Source: Gammaproteobacteria bacterium (GTDB taxonomy: Bacteria > Pseudomonadota > Gammaproteobacteria > Xanthomonadales > Wenzhouxiangellaceae). From it: a stretch of 64,000 nucleotides of DNA. A program made the position numbers and the translations under genes. How positions within the stretch are numbered: position 1 is the first letter of the stretch; the number at the start of each line of letters is the position of its first letter. Positions 33,513-41,112 of the stretch are shown piece after piece. The stretch covers positions 62,001-126,000 of the forward strand of contig JAHJQV010000065.1 in NCBI GenBank assembly GCA_018819105.1. Direction: 5' to 3'. The notes beneath the pieces are model-generated. The model had not been told where the DNA came from. It searched no databases and saw nothing but the letters and a program-made list of their open reading frames with translations.

Positions 33513-34979
33513 TCAGTTGCTGGGATGCCGCGACTGTTCCAGGTTGATCACGCGCAATGCGGCCTTTTCCATGTTGTCCTTGATGCTCTCCGCCCAGCCT
33601 GACAGCAGGTTGCCAAAAATCAGCGCCGGAATCGCCACGATCAGACCGATTTCGGTGGTGATCAGGGCGATGGAAATGCCGCCGGACAGCAGTTTGGGAT
33701 CACCGGTGCCAAATTCGGTGATGATGTCAAACGTGGTGATCATGCCGGTCACGGTGCCGAGCAGACCGAGCAGCGGGGCCACTGCAGCAATCACCATGAT
33801 GATTGAGCCAAAGCGATTGAGATGCGCGCTTTCGTGCAGGATGGCCTCCGAAACAATGTCTTCGACATGTTCGCGATCACGATCCAGATTGCGGATGGTC
33901 GCGGCCATGACACGGCCGGTGGCACCGCCATACTGCTGACAGGTATGCAGTGCCTGATCGCGCTTGCCCTGCTCCAGATCGGCTCGGGTCTCGGCCAGCA
34001 CCTTGTCGGTGGAACTGCCGGCTCGCTGCAGGAAGATGCTGCGCAGAATCACCATCAGCAATGCAATCAGACCCAGGGCGACAATCACCCAGGCGATGGT
34101 GCCACCATCCTGGATGGTGCCGAGGATGCCGCGATCCTCGCTCTCTTCAATCGGCTTGTTCAGTGACTCATACAGAAAGATCGGCAGATTGTCCAGACGC
34201 TGACCACCGACCAGCGCTTTGGCGGCCTCGGTCGCTGGCTCGCGCCACAGTTTGTAGCGGCCCTCACCGGCCGGTGCCAGCACGCCGGCGTGCTCACCAC
34301 TGACGCCGTAGGCGGCAATGTTGCCCAGCTTCAGAATGCTGCCACTCACTTCGGTGCCGTCGAGCAGGTAGAACTTGCCGTCGGTGCGGTAGACACTGCC
34401 GGCATCGCTGAGCATGCGCCCGGCGGCATCAAACAGGGTGATGATCTTGTCTTCATCCGGCAGGCTGGCGAAGGCAGCCTTGTCGAGTTCGATGTTCTGC
34501 TGTTCCAGCGTGCTGCCGGCCTGCTGGTAGGTGGCTTCCAGCGTGCTGCGGTTTTCCTCGATGGTGGCGATGTTGCGATCAGCCTCGGTAAGCAGATTGT
34601 TGAGGCGGTCACCGCGCGACTGCAATCCGGCGATGGCCCCCTGCAGACGGTCGATGTCGGTTTCCGCCTGGTTGCCTTCCTGCGTGGCGCGGGCACGAAA
34701 TGCCTGCAAGCGCTCTTGCAGCTCGGCGCGTTGTGCAATCAGGAAGGCATATTCTTTCTCATAGGCCTGCTGCAGTTGATCCAGCGCGCGTTGCGGCTCA
34801 GGTTCAGGTATCGGCTCCACTGCTGCCTGTTCTGCGGTGGCCGCTGTGCCGGCATCTGTGGTCTGTGCAGACTCATCGGCAGCGTCGTCCTGGGCCTGCA
34901 ATACAGGGGCCAGGATCGCCAGTATCAGCAGGAACAGGCTGAAACTGTGCGCACTGCGCAGCAGACTGGTGCGTTTCAT
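33513..34979 (-). CDS. MotA/TolQ/ExbB proton-channel protein with large periplasmic coiled-coil domain
   Basis: A 488-residue fusion-like ExbB. It has a signal peptide (1-29), an acidic linker, and a coiled coil at about residues 65-165 rich in Glu, Gln and Arg. A beta-containing periplasmic domain ends near 270. A standard ExbB module with three helices completes it, including APLLGLLGTVTGMITTFDII. The N-terminal part resembles DUF3450 in pattern, and it lies next to a DUF3450 gene that it overlaps by 4 bp. It probably spans the periplasm and couples the proton channel to partners near the peptidoglycan. Confidence 0.88.
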   Translation of the reverse strand: MKRTSLLRSAHSFSLFLLILAILAPVLQAQDDAADESAQTTDAGTAATAEQAAVEPIPEPEPQRALDQLQQAYEKEYAFLIAQRAELQERLQAFRARATQEGNQAETDIDRLQGAIAGLQSRGDRLNNLLTEADRNIATIEENRSTLEATYQQAGSTLEQQNIELDKAAFASLPDEDKIITLFDAAGRMLSDAGSVYRTDGKFYLLDGTEVSGSILKLGNIAAYGVSGEHAGVLAPAGEGRYKLWREPATEAAKALVGGQRLDNLPIFLYESLNKPIEESEDRGILGTIQDGGTIAWVIVALGLIALLMVILRSIFLQRAGSSTDKVLAETRADLEQGKRDQALHTCQQYGGATGRVMAATIRNLDRDREHVEDIVSEAILHESAHLNRFGSIIMVIAAVAPLLGLLGTVTGMITTFDIITEFGTGDPKLLSGGISIALITTEIGLIVAIPALIFGNLLSGWAESIKDNMEKAALRVINLEQSRHPSN

Positions 34980-35839
34980 AATCCGGCTCCGGTCAATGCT
35001 GCGCTGTCCGTGCTGGCACGCCTGGGTGGCAGCGTGTTGGGCAGTTCAAAGTAACCCTGGCGGATTTGCTTGCGCAGCGAATCAAACAGTTCGGCAATCT
35101 GCTTGCGATCCTCACTGTCGGTGGCCTTGACCCAACGCCAGCTGCTGCCCTGCGATGAACCGCCGGACGCCTGTGCCATGCCGAATTCGCCATCCCTGGT
35201 CTGAAAATACATGGCGATGCTGCCCAGCTTGGCCACGTCCACCAGCAGCGATTCACCGTCCACGCTGATGGTCTGAGAATAAATGGCATTTTCCCGCGAC
35301 AGCCGCAGTTCGTCTTCAACAAAAGCCCACAGGCGGTTGATGGAGCGTTGCGGATTGGCCACCCCGGCCTCGAGTTCGGTGATCACGGTCTGCAGAGCCT
35401 GCAGACGCTCCTCACGCTTGAAGGGAAACTGTGCGCTGACCTGTTCGCGCAGGCCGGCCGCCACCTGCAGCGCCACCGTCTGCAGGGTCTGGGCGTCGGC
35501 CCCGGCGTTCTCGGCGCGTTCGCGCAGCTCGGCCAGCTCGGTTTCGAGCTGCTCGATGCGTGTCTGCTCGCGATCCTGGGCGGCCTCCAGCTCGGTTTTC
35601 TGTGCCGACAGATAGGCCATGCGGCCCTTGTGCTCCTCGCGCTCGATGTCCAGCTCACCCTGCAGATCCTCGACCTCACCGCGCAGCTGAATCAGCCGTT
35701 GCGCCAGATCGCTGACGGCAGCATTGCCATCGGCAGACTGTGCTGCCAGTTGCAGGGGCATGCTTAGGCATGGCAATACTATGAAAAACAATAATTTATG
35801 ACGCCAGAACTTGGGGCCATGGGGGCTGTGTGTGGACAT
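34976..35839 (-). CDS. DUF3450 periplasmic coiled-coil protein, first gene of the TonB operon
   Basis: A 287-residue secreted protein. The signal peptide is near residues 14-34 (LLFFIVLPCLSMPLQLAAQ). A long coiled coil at about 40-120 includes LIQLRGEVEDLQGELDIE, and a globular C-terminus contains INRLWAFVEDELRLSRENA and RKQIRQGYFELP. DUF3450 proteins form operons with ExbB, ExbD and TonB and have no established mechanism. Upstream is a minus-strand Pho-box-like repeat with a -10 10 bp downstream, so the operon is likely PhoB-activated. Confidence 0.87.
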   Translation of the reverse strand: MSTHSPHGPKFWRHKLLFFIVLPCLSMPLQLAAQSADGNAAVSDLAQRLIQLRGEVEDLQGELDIEREEHKGRMAYLSAQKTELEAAQDREQTRIEQLETELAELRERAENAGADAQTLQTVALQVAAGLREQVSAQFPFKREERLQALQTVITELEAGVANPQRSINRLWAFVEDELRLSRENAIYSQTISVDGESLLVDVAKLGSIAMYFQTRDGEFGMAQASGGSSQGSSWRWVKATDSEDRKQIAELFDSLRKQIRQGYFELPNTLPPRRASTDSAALTGAGL

Positions 35840-35871
35840 CGGCGACGGCGCTATATGGATGACTGCACACT

Positions 35872-35905
35872 ATGCTAGCCACTCAATATGAAGCTATTAT
35901 GACAA
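35872..35905 (-). promoter_or_regulatory. candidate Pho box and -10 for the TonB operon
   Basis: Read on the minus strand, TTGTCAT-AATA-GCTTCAT (35905-35888) gives two Pho-type repeats (six of seven and four of seven matches) with a 4-bp spacer. TAGCAT (35877-35872) follows 10 bp later and matches four of six -10 positions. The DUF3450 ATG lies about 26 nt downstream of the expected start. Confidence 0.55.
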
Positions 35906-35928
35906 TTCGGATGCAGATACAAAGCCCC

Positions 35929-35946
35929 CTGTCACAAGAGTGTCAT
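35929..35946 (+). promoter_or_regulatory. Pho box upstream of the beta-helix gene
   Basis: CTGTCAC-AAGA-GTGTCAT: 7-bp repeats with a 4-bp spacer matching the PhoB consensus at six of seven or better in each half. The best -10 is TCAAAT at 35954-35959, four of six matches and 7 bp downstream, which is weaker than at the other Pho sites. It lies 23 bp from the minus-strand Pho box, so the two promoters are divergent. Confidence 0.7.
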
Positions 35947-36040
35947 CTTATCTTCAAATTACTGCAACATATGGGCTCTAAGATGATGCGTTGCGATCAA
36001 GGTTTCGCAAACACGCTAACAGCAATCTCCAAGGAGTCCC

Positions 36041-37783
36041 ATGATGAAACGCAAGATTTTACACAGCGTCATTGCGATGTGTGCGGGCATTGCCGGCACG
36101 GCCAGCGCTCTGACCATTGATGAACAGTTTTCCGGCCAGTACGTTGAGACCGGCGGCACTTCTAACCGCGGTGTCAATCTCCAGATGTTCAAGATCGGTC
36201 CTGAGCTTTTCGCTGCATTCGTGACCGGATTCACCTACGATGCCGATGGCAATCAAATCTGGTTTGCCGGCACAGATACCTCTGTTGTACCTGGCGATGT
36301 ACGCATCAATGTTGAGGCACGCCAGTTCAATGGTGGTCAGCCGTTTGGTGGCGATCTGGTTGCCGCCAGTGACAACCCGGTTGTTGCTTCAATCGATATG
36401 CAGATCAACACCTGCAACAGTGCAACACTGAATATTGCCCCGGTTGGAGATGCCAACTTTCCTGAGGTGACTGATGCAGCACTGAACCGTGGCAGCATTG
36501 TGTTTGGCCCAGATCGCTGTGCTTATCAGAGTGAATTCACCGCTTGTCCGGCATTTTCAGATGGTTCCGCTGAGGCTGTTACCGGCATCGAACGCTCCTG
36601 CATCATCTCCGGCACGTTCAATCAGGACATCACCCTGACCAATGACACCACCTGGGTCATGAACGGCCCGGTGTTCATCGGCAATGCCTCCGGCGTTGGC
36701 AACAGCAACTCGGTCACCATTGAGCCGGGTACGCGCATTGTCGCCTCTGGTGCAGCCGCACGCGAAGCCTTTATTGTGGCCCGCGGTGCCAAGATCTTTG
36801 CCGACGGTCAGCCGTTCGCGCCGATCGTGTTCAGCAGCATCCGTCCGACCAGCGAAGCCGAGCCAGGCGACTTTGGTGGTGTCATCATCAGCGGTGCCGC
36901 ACCGGCCAACGACTGCCCGCAGGGCGACTGCGAAGGTGAAGGCAACAGCGGCCAGTTCGGCGGTGATGATCCGTTCGATTCCAGCGGTCGCATCGTCTAT
37001 GTGCGCATCCAGTTCGGTGGCGACAGCTTCAACCCGGAAGACCAGCTGAACGGCCTGGCCCTGCAGGCCACCGGTGCCGGCACTGTGGTCAAGTACCTTC
37101 AGGTGCATGCCAACACCGACGATGGCGTGGAATTCTTCGGTGGCACAACCTCCGCATCTTACGTGGTACTGACCGACATCGAAGATGACAGCATCGACTG
37201 GACCTTCGGCTGGCAGGGCGACCTGCAGCACGCGCTGGTACAGGCCGGCCCGATTGGCGACAACGGCATTGAAGCCGACAACAACAGCGGCGGCAATGAA
37301 CTGTCACCGCGTTCACAGCCGCGCATCGCCAATGTGTCATTCATCGGCAACGACGAAGTCGACGTCGGCAACCTGCTGCGTGCCGGCACCGGTGCCAACC
37401 TGACCAACAACGTGGTGGCTGGATATGGTGACGGCTGTCTCGACATCGACGACGATTCCACTTTCACCCAGTCCGGCACCCCGGGCAGCCTGAACGGCAC
37501 CCTGACAGTCGAAAACACCGTGCTGGATTGCACCACCAACTTCATTGAAGATGGCGGTGAGCCGTTTGGCATCGAGGAATTCTTCACCAGCCAGGATGGC
37601 AACGAGACCCTCAACGTGACCTTCGTCAATGGCGTGTTCCCGCAGCCTGGTGCCAGCTACCTGAGCGGCAAGGTGATGGATCCTGCCAAGTTCAACGGTC
37701 TGGATCTGGTCGACTATGCCGGCGCATTCAGCTCGGAAGCAGCCGACTGGACCGCAGGCTGGACCGACTTCATCAACAACTGA
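36041..37783 (+). CDS. secreted beta-helix-like protein of unknown function, predicted Pho regulon member
   Basis: A 580-residue protein with a clear signal peptide cleaved after ASA (residue 23). Residues 25-140 form a small beta domain with FTYDADGNQIWFAGT. The remainder is rich in Gly, Asn and Asp with repeated strands such as VFIGNASGVGNSNSVTIEPG and NTDDGVEFFGGTTSASYVVL, suggesting a right-handed parallel beta-helix. Four or more acidic clusters may bind calcium. AAGGAG at 36031-36036 supports initiation at 36041 or, better spaced, ATG 36044. Its Pho box and its position opposite the TonB operon suggest capture or processing of a phosphorus source. I recognise no catalytic motif. Confidence 0.72.
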   Translation: MMKRKILHSVIAMCAGIAGTASALTIDEQFSGQYVETGGTSNRGVNLQMFKIGPELFAAFVTGFTYDADGNQIWFAGTDTSVVPGDVRINVEARQFNGGQPFGGDLVAASDNPVVASIDMQINTCNSATLNIAPVGDANFPEVTDAALNRGSIVFGPDRCAYQSEFTACPAFSDGSAEAVTGIERSCIISGTFNQDITLTNDTTWVMNGPVFIGNASGVGNSNSVTIEPGTRIVASGAAAREAFIVARGAKIFADGQPFAPIVFSSIRPTSEAEPGDFGGVIISGAAPANDCPQGDCEGEGNSGQFGGDDPFDSSGRIVYVRIQFGGDSFNPEDQLNGLALQATGAGTVVKYLQVHANTDDGVEFFGGTTSASYVVLTDIEDDSIDWTFGWQGDLQHALVQAGPIGDNGIEADNNSGGNELSPRSQPRIANVSFIGNDEVDVGNLLRAGTGANLTNNVVAGYGDGCLDIDDDSTFTQSGTPGSLNGTLTVENTVLDCTTNFIEDGGEPFGIEEFFTSQDGNETLNVTFVNGVFPQPGASYLSGKVMDPAKFNGLDLVDYAGAFSSEAADWTAGWTDFINN

Positions 37784-37820
37784 TCCATGCTGTATACAGT
37801 CTGCCGGTGTTGCAGACAGC

Positions 37821-37849
37821 AAAAAAGCGCGCCACTGGCGCGCTTTTTT
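37821..37849. terminator. bidirectional rho-independent terminator
   Basis: A perfect 13-bp stem, AAAAAAGCGCGCC with GGCGCGCTTTTTT, and an ACT loop, flanked by an A tract on one side and a T tract on the other. It lies between the convergent beta-helix gene (stop 37783) and phoU (stop 37893) and should end transcripts from both. Confidence 0.93.
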
Positions 37850-37892
37850 TTACTCACAATCCGGTTACCCCCATCGTCTGCATGCCATGCGC

Positions 37893-38597
37893 TTACTGCG
37901 GATTGAACAGGTCATCCAGCGGCAGATGCCGCACATCCCGGCCGTGTACCAGATAGATCACGTGCTCGGCGATGTTCTGGCTGCGATCACCGATGCGCTC
38001 CAGCGCCCTGGCCGCCCACATCAATGACATCGCGGCCTGCACGCTGGCCGGATCTTCGGCCATGAAACGCATGGCTTCGGTGGTGATCAGTTTGTACTTG
38101 GCATCCACGCGCTCGTCCTGGCGCGCCACCGCCAGCGCGGCCTGATCGTCCAGTCGGGCGAACGCGTCCAGCACGTCGTGCAGCATGCCCTGCACCAGCT
38201 CGCCCATGTGCCGCAATTCGGCGTTGATTTCCACCGGCAGCACGCTGGCACGCTCGGCTGCCGACATTTTCGCCACGCGCTTGGACTCATCACCCATGCG
38301 CTCAAGATCGGCGATGGTCTTGAACACACCGATGATAAAGCGCAGATCGCTGGCCGCCGGCTGGCGCCTGGCCACCACATCGATGCAGGCGGCATCAATC
38401 TCCATTTCCATGCGATTGATGCCGGCATCGCCGCGCTTGACCTCGGCGGCCAGCGCCTGATCGTTGTCGAGCATGGCGCGAATCGCTTTGTCCAGCTGGG
38501 TTTCCAGCAGCCCCCCCATGCGCAGCACCTGGCTGCGTATGGTCTCAAGCTCATCGTTGAATTCGCGCGATATGTGCTGGCTGTGCCGGTTCTGCAT
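37893..38597 (-). CDS. phoU: phosphate signalling protein PhoU
   Basis: A 234-residue all-helical protein made of two PhoU repeats. The first contains MRMGGLLETQLDKAIRAM-like helices and ERMGDESKRVAKMS. The second contains ALERIGDRSQNIAEHVIYLV. The E(R/M)xGD pattern in each repeat is the metal-binding hallmark. PhoU connects the Pst transporter to PhoR and shuts off the Pho regulon in high phosphate. It ends the pstC-pstA-pstB-phoU operon, 19 bp after pstB. Confidence 0.95.
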   Translation of the reverse strand: MQNRHSQHISREFNDELETIRSQVLRMGGLLETQLDKAIRAMLDNDQALAAEVKRGDAGINRMEMEIDAACIDVVARRQPAASDLRFIIGVFKTIADLERMGDESKRVAKMSAAERASVLPVEINAELRHMGELVQGMLHDVLDAFARLDDQAALAVARQDERVDAKYKLITTEAMRFMAEDPASVQAAMSLMWAARALERIGDRSQNIAEHVIYLVHGRDVRHLPLDDLFNPQ

Positions 38598-38616
38598 GTT
38601 GCCTCAGTGGATTCTT

Positions 38617-39432
38617 TCAGCCATAACGGCCGGTGATGTAATCTTCGGTACGGCGCTGTTTGGGCGTGGTGAACAGCTCACCGGTGGCGGAGAATTCGAC
38701 CAGTTCGCCGCCATCCATAAATGCCGTAAAATCCGACACCCGCGCCGCCTGCTGCATGTTGTGGGTGACGATCAGTATCGTATAGTCGATCTTCAAACTG
38801 GCAATCAGTTCCTCCAGCTTGAGCATGGAAATCGGGTCCAGATTGGAAGCCGGCTCATCCAGTAGCAGAATCTTTGGCTGCACCGCCAGCGCCCTGGCAA
38901 TGACCAGCCGCTGCTGTTGTCCGCTGGACAGCTCCAGTGCGCTGTTGTGCAGGCGATCACGCACCTCATCCCACAGCGCGGCCGCCTGCAGCGCCTGCCG
39001 AACCTGCTCCTGCAGTTCTACGCGCGCGGTCATGCCGAGCAGGCGCAGGCCATAGGCAACATTGTCAAAGATGCTCTTCGGAAACGGATTTGGCCGCTGG
39101 AACACCATGCCGACCTCGCGCCGCAATGACACCACATCCTCATCCGGCGCATAAATGTCGCGACCGTTGATCATCACCTCGCCGTTGATGCGACAGCGCT
39201 CGTCCAGATCATTGAGACGGTTGAGACAGCGCAGCAAGGTCGATTTGCCACAACCCGACGGGCCGATCAGCGCGGTGACATGGCGTTCACGCAGATACAG
39301 ATTGACGTCATGCAGCACCTGACGCTGTCGATACCAGACGCTGAGATCACGGATATTGACCACCACATCATCATGTTCGGCTTGCAGCAGTGAAGCCTGC
39401 TGTTGTTCGCCGTTGTGTTTTTTCGCATGCAT
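38617..39432 (-). CDS. pstB: phosphate ABC transporter ATP-binding protein PstB
   Basis: A 271-residue ATPase. Walker A is GPSGCGKST (57-65), the Q-loop region is [20 protein letters not shown], the signature is LSSGQQQ (168-174), and Walker B is ILLLDEP (to 194). The PNPFP stretch and the (S)IFDN loop are specific to PstB. It is preceded by a 69-bp gap from pstA and drives phosphate import through PstCA. Confidence 0.96.
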   Translation of the reverse strand: MHAKKHNGEQQQASLLQAEHDDVVVNIRDLSVWYRQRQVLHDVNLYLRERHVTALIGPSGCGKSTLLRCLNRLNDLDERCRINGEVMINGRDIYAPDEDVVSLRREVGMVFQRPNPFPKSIFDNVAYGLRLLGMTARVELQEQVRQALQAAALWDEVRDRLHNSALELSSGQQQRLVIARALAVQPKILLLDEPASNLDPISMLKLEELIASLKIDYTILIVTHNMQQAARVSDFTAFMDGGELVEFSATGELFTTPKQRRTEDYITGRYG

Positions 39433-39501
39433 GGCTCATTGTAACGATGATTGATGAAAGCAGTAAGACAGGCACGATGGGCTGCAAGCACCGCCACGGT
39501 A

Positions 39502-41112
39502 TCAGCCTGGTGCCGTGCTGTAGCGGCTGCGTAAACGCGCCCGCAGGCGGAATGCGAACAGGTTCAGCACCACCACCAGCAGCAGCAGCACCAGCGTGGC
39601 CGCATAGGCCATGGCAATGGCTGTGTCTGACTGCCCCGATTGCATGGCCAGATCATACACCTGATAACCCAGGTGCATGAACGGTTGCTGCAGATGCAGA
39701 AACGGCGGCTCGGCATCCAGCAAAGGCTGCTGGGTATAGGCCACTGCGCCCAGCAGCAACAGCGGCGCCACCTCACCGGCAGCGCGGGCGATGGCCAGAA
39801 TCAGGCCGGTCAGCAGCGCCGGTCTTGCCGCCATCACCACCACGCCCCAGACCATCTCGGTGCGGGTGGCACCCAGCGCCAGCGATGCCAGTCGCAGATC
39901 GGCGGGAATTCTGGACAGGCCTTCTTCGGTGGCGGCAATCACCACCGGCATGGTCAGCAATGCCAGCGCCAGTGCGGCCCACAACAGACCACCGGTGCCG
40001 AACGTGGGCAACGGCAACTGCTCGGCAAACAGCAGCGCATCAATGCGCCCTCCGGCACCGTATACGAACACCCCCAGCACGAACACACCGTACACCACCC
40101 CCGGCACGCCGGCCAGATTACTGATGGCAGCGCGCAGCAGGCCGGTGACCCAGTTCTGTGCGGCGTACTCATGCAGATACACGGCAGTCAGAATCGCCAC
40201 CGGCACCAGCAGCACCGACATCACCAGCACCAGCAGCACCGTACCCAGTATGGCTGGCAGAATGCCGGGTACAGCATCATCCGGGCCATGACTGAGAAAC
40301 AGCCAGGCATTGTGCAGTGCCTGCTGCGCGGCGGCGGCCAGCGACAGCCGGTTCGGCAACAGTATACGGTCGATGTCGGCAGCGGGCAGCTGCATGCTGC
40401 TGCCGTCATGCAGCTCCAGCACCAGTGACCATGCCTCCTGTTGCCCGGTTTTGAGTTGCCGCCACTGCTGCTCGATGCGATCCAGCTGCAGCCCGCGATG
40501 CTCGCTGTCGTCCGCGGCTGTGGCCGTCAGCGTCAGCTCGCCGGTGTCTGCATCGGCGACAACTGCTGCAGCGGTCTGCTCAGACGCGGCAGCGGGCACC
40601 ATGCGCACCCACTGCAGCGGGTATCCGGCGACCGTGCTGGCGTCGCTCAGGGTCAGCAACGCCAGGCTGTGTGGCCTGCCACGGCGCACGATATCGGTCT
40701 CCGCGACCGCCTGCAGCTTCCACACTGGCCGCGATACAGCGGCCGCTTGCCCGCTACCTGGCAACTGCTGCATCTGCTGGTAACGAATCAGCACCGCAGC
40801 ACGCATCGCCGACGACTCTGCACTGGCGCTGTCCGCTGCGGCATCAGGCAACGGAATCTGCACTGTTTCCCCGCCATAGGCAAACAGCCGTTGCGACTGA
40901 CCATTGTCTGCGGCGGCGTCCCGGATCACCCATTCCTCGATCGGTTGCGGCCAGAAATACTGTGCCGAGGACACCAGAATCAGCAGCAGCAACGCCAGCA
41001 CCAGCAGTGCAGCGATGCTCAGCGCAAACAGGCTGTACCAGTGCCAGGCACTGCCACTGCGCCACCAGGACAGCATGGCGGACAGGGTGCTGCGAAATGC
41101 GGACTGCTTCAT
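39502..41112 (-). CDS. pstA: phosphate ABC transporter permease PstA, enlarged form
   Basis: A 536-residue permease, against about 296 for E. coli PstA. After the first membrane helix (about 24-50) a roughly 220-residue periplasmic insertion precedes the usual five-helix BPD_transp_1 domain. The EAA loop, GLSRIPADLRLASLALGATR, identifies it as a Pst-type permease. The 4-bp overlap with pstC (ATGA) couples the two subunits. The large periplasmic insertion is a known variant in proteobacteria, but its function is unclear. Confidence 0.92.
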   Translation of the reverse strand: MKQSAFRSTLSAMLSWWRSGSAWHWYSLFALSIAALLVLALLLLILVSSAQYFWPQPIEEWVIRDAAADNGQSQRLFAYGGETVQIPLPDAAADSASAESSAMRAAVLIRYQQMQQLPGSGQAAAVSRPVWKLQAVAETDIVRRGRPHSLALLTLSDASTVAGYPLQWVRMVPAAASEQTAAAVVADADTGELTLTATAADDSEHRGLQLDRIEQQWRQLKTGQQEAWSLVLELHDGSSMQLPAADIDRILLPNRLSLAAAAQQALHNAWLFLSHGPDDAVPGILPAILGTVLLVLVMSVLLVPVAILTAVYLHEYAAQNWVTGLLRAAISNLAGVPGVVYGVFVLGVFVYGAGGRIDALLFAEQLPLPTFGTGGLLWAALALALLTMPVVIAATEEGLSRIPADLRLASLALGATRTEMVWGVVVMAARPALLTGLILAIARAAGEVAPLLLLGAVAYTQQPLLDAEPPFLHLQQPFMHLGYQVYDLAMQSGQSDTAIAMAYAATLVLLLLVVVLNLFAFRLRARLRSRYSTAPG

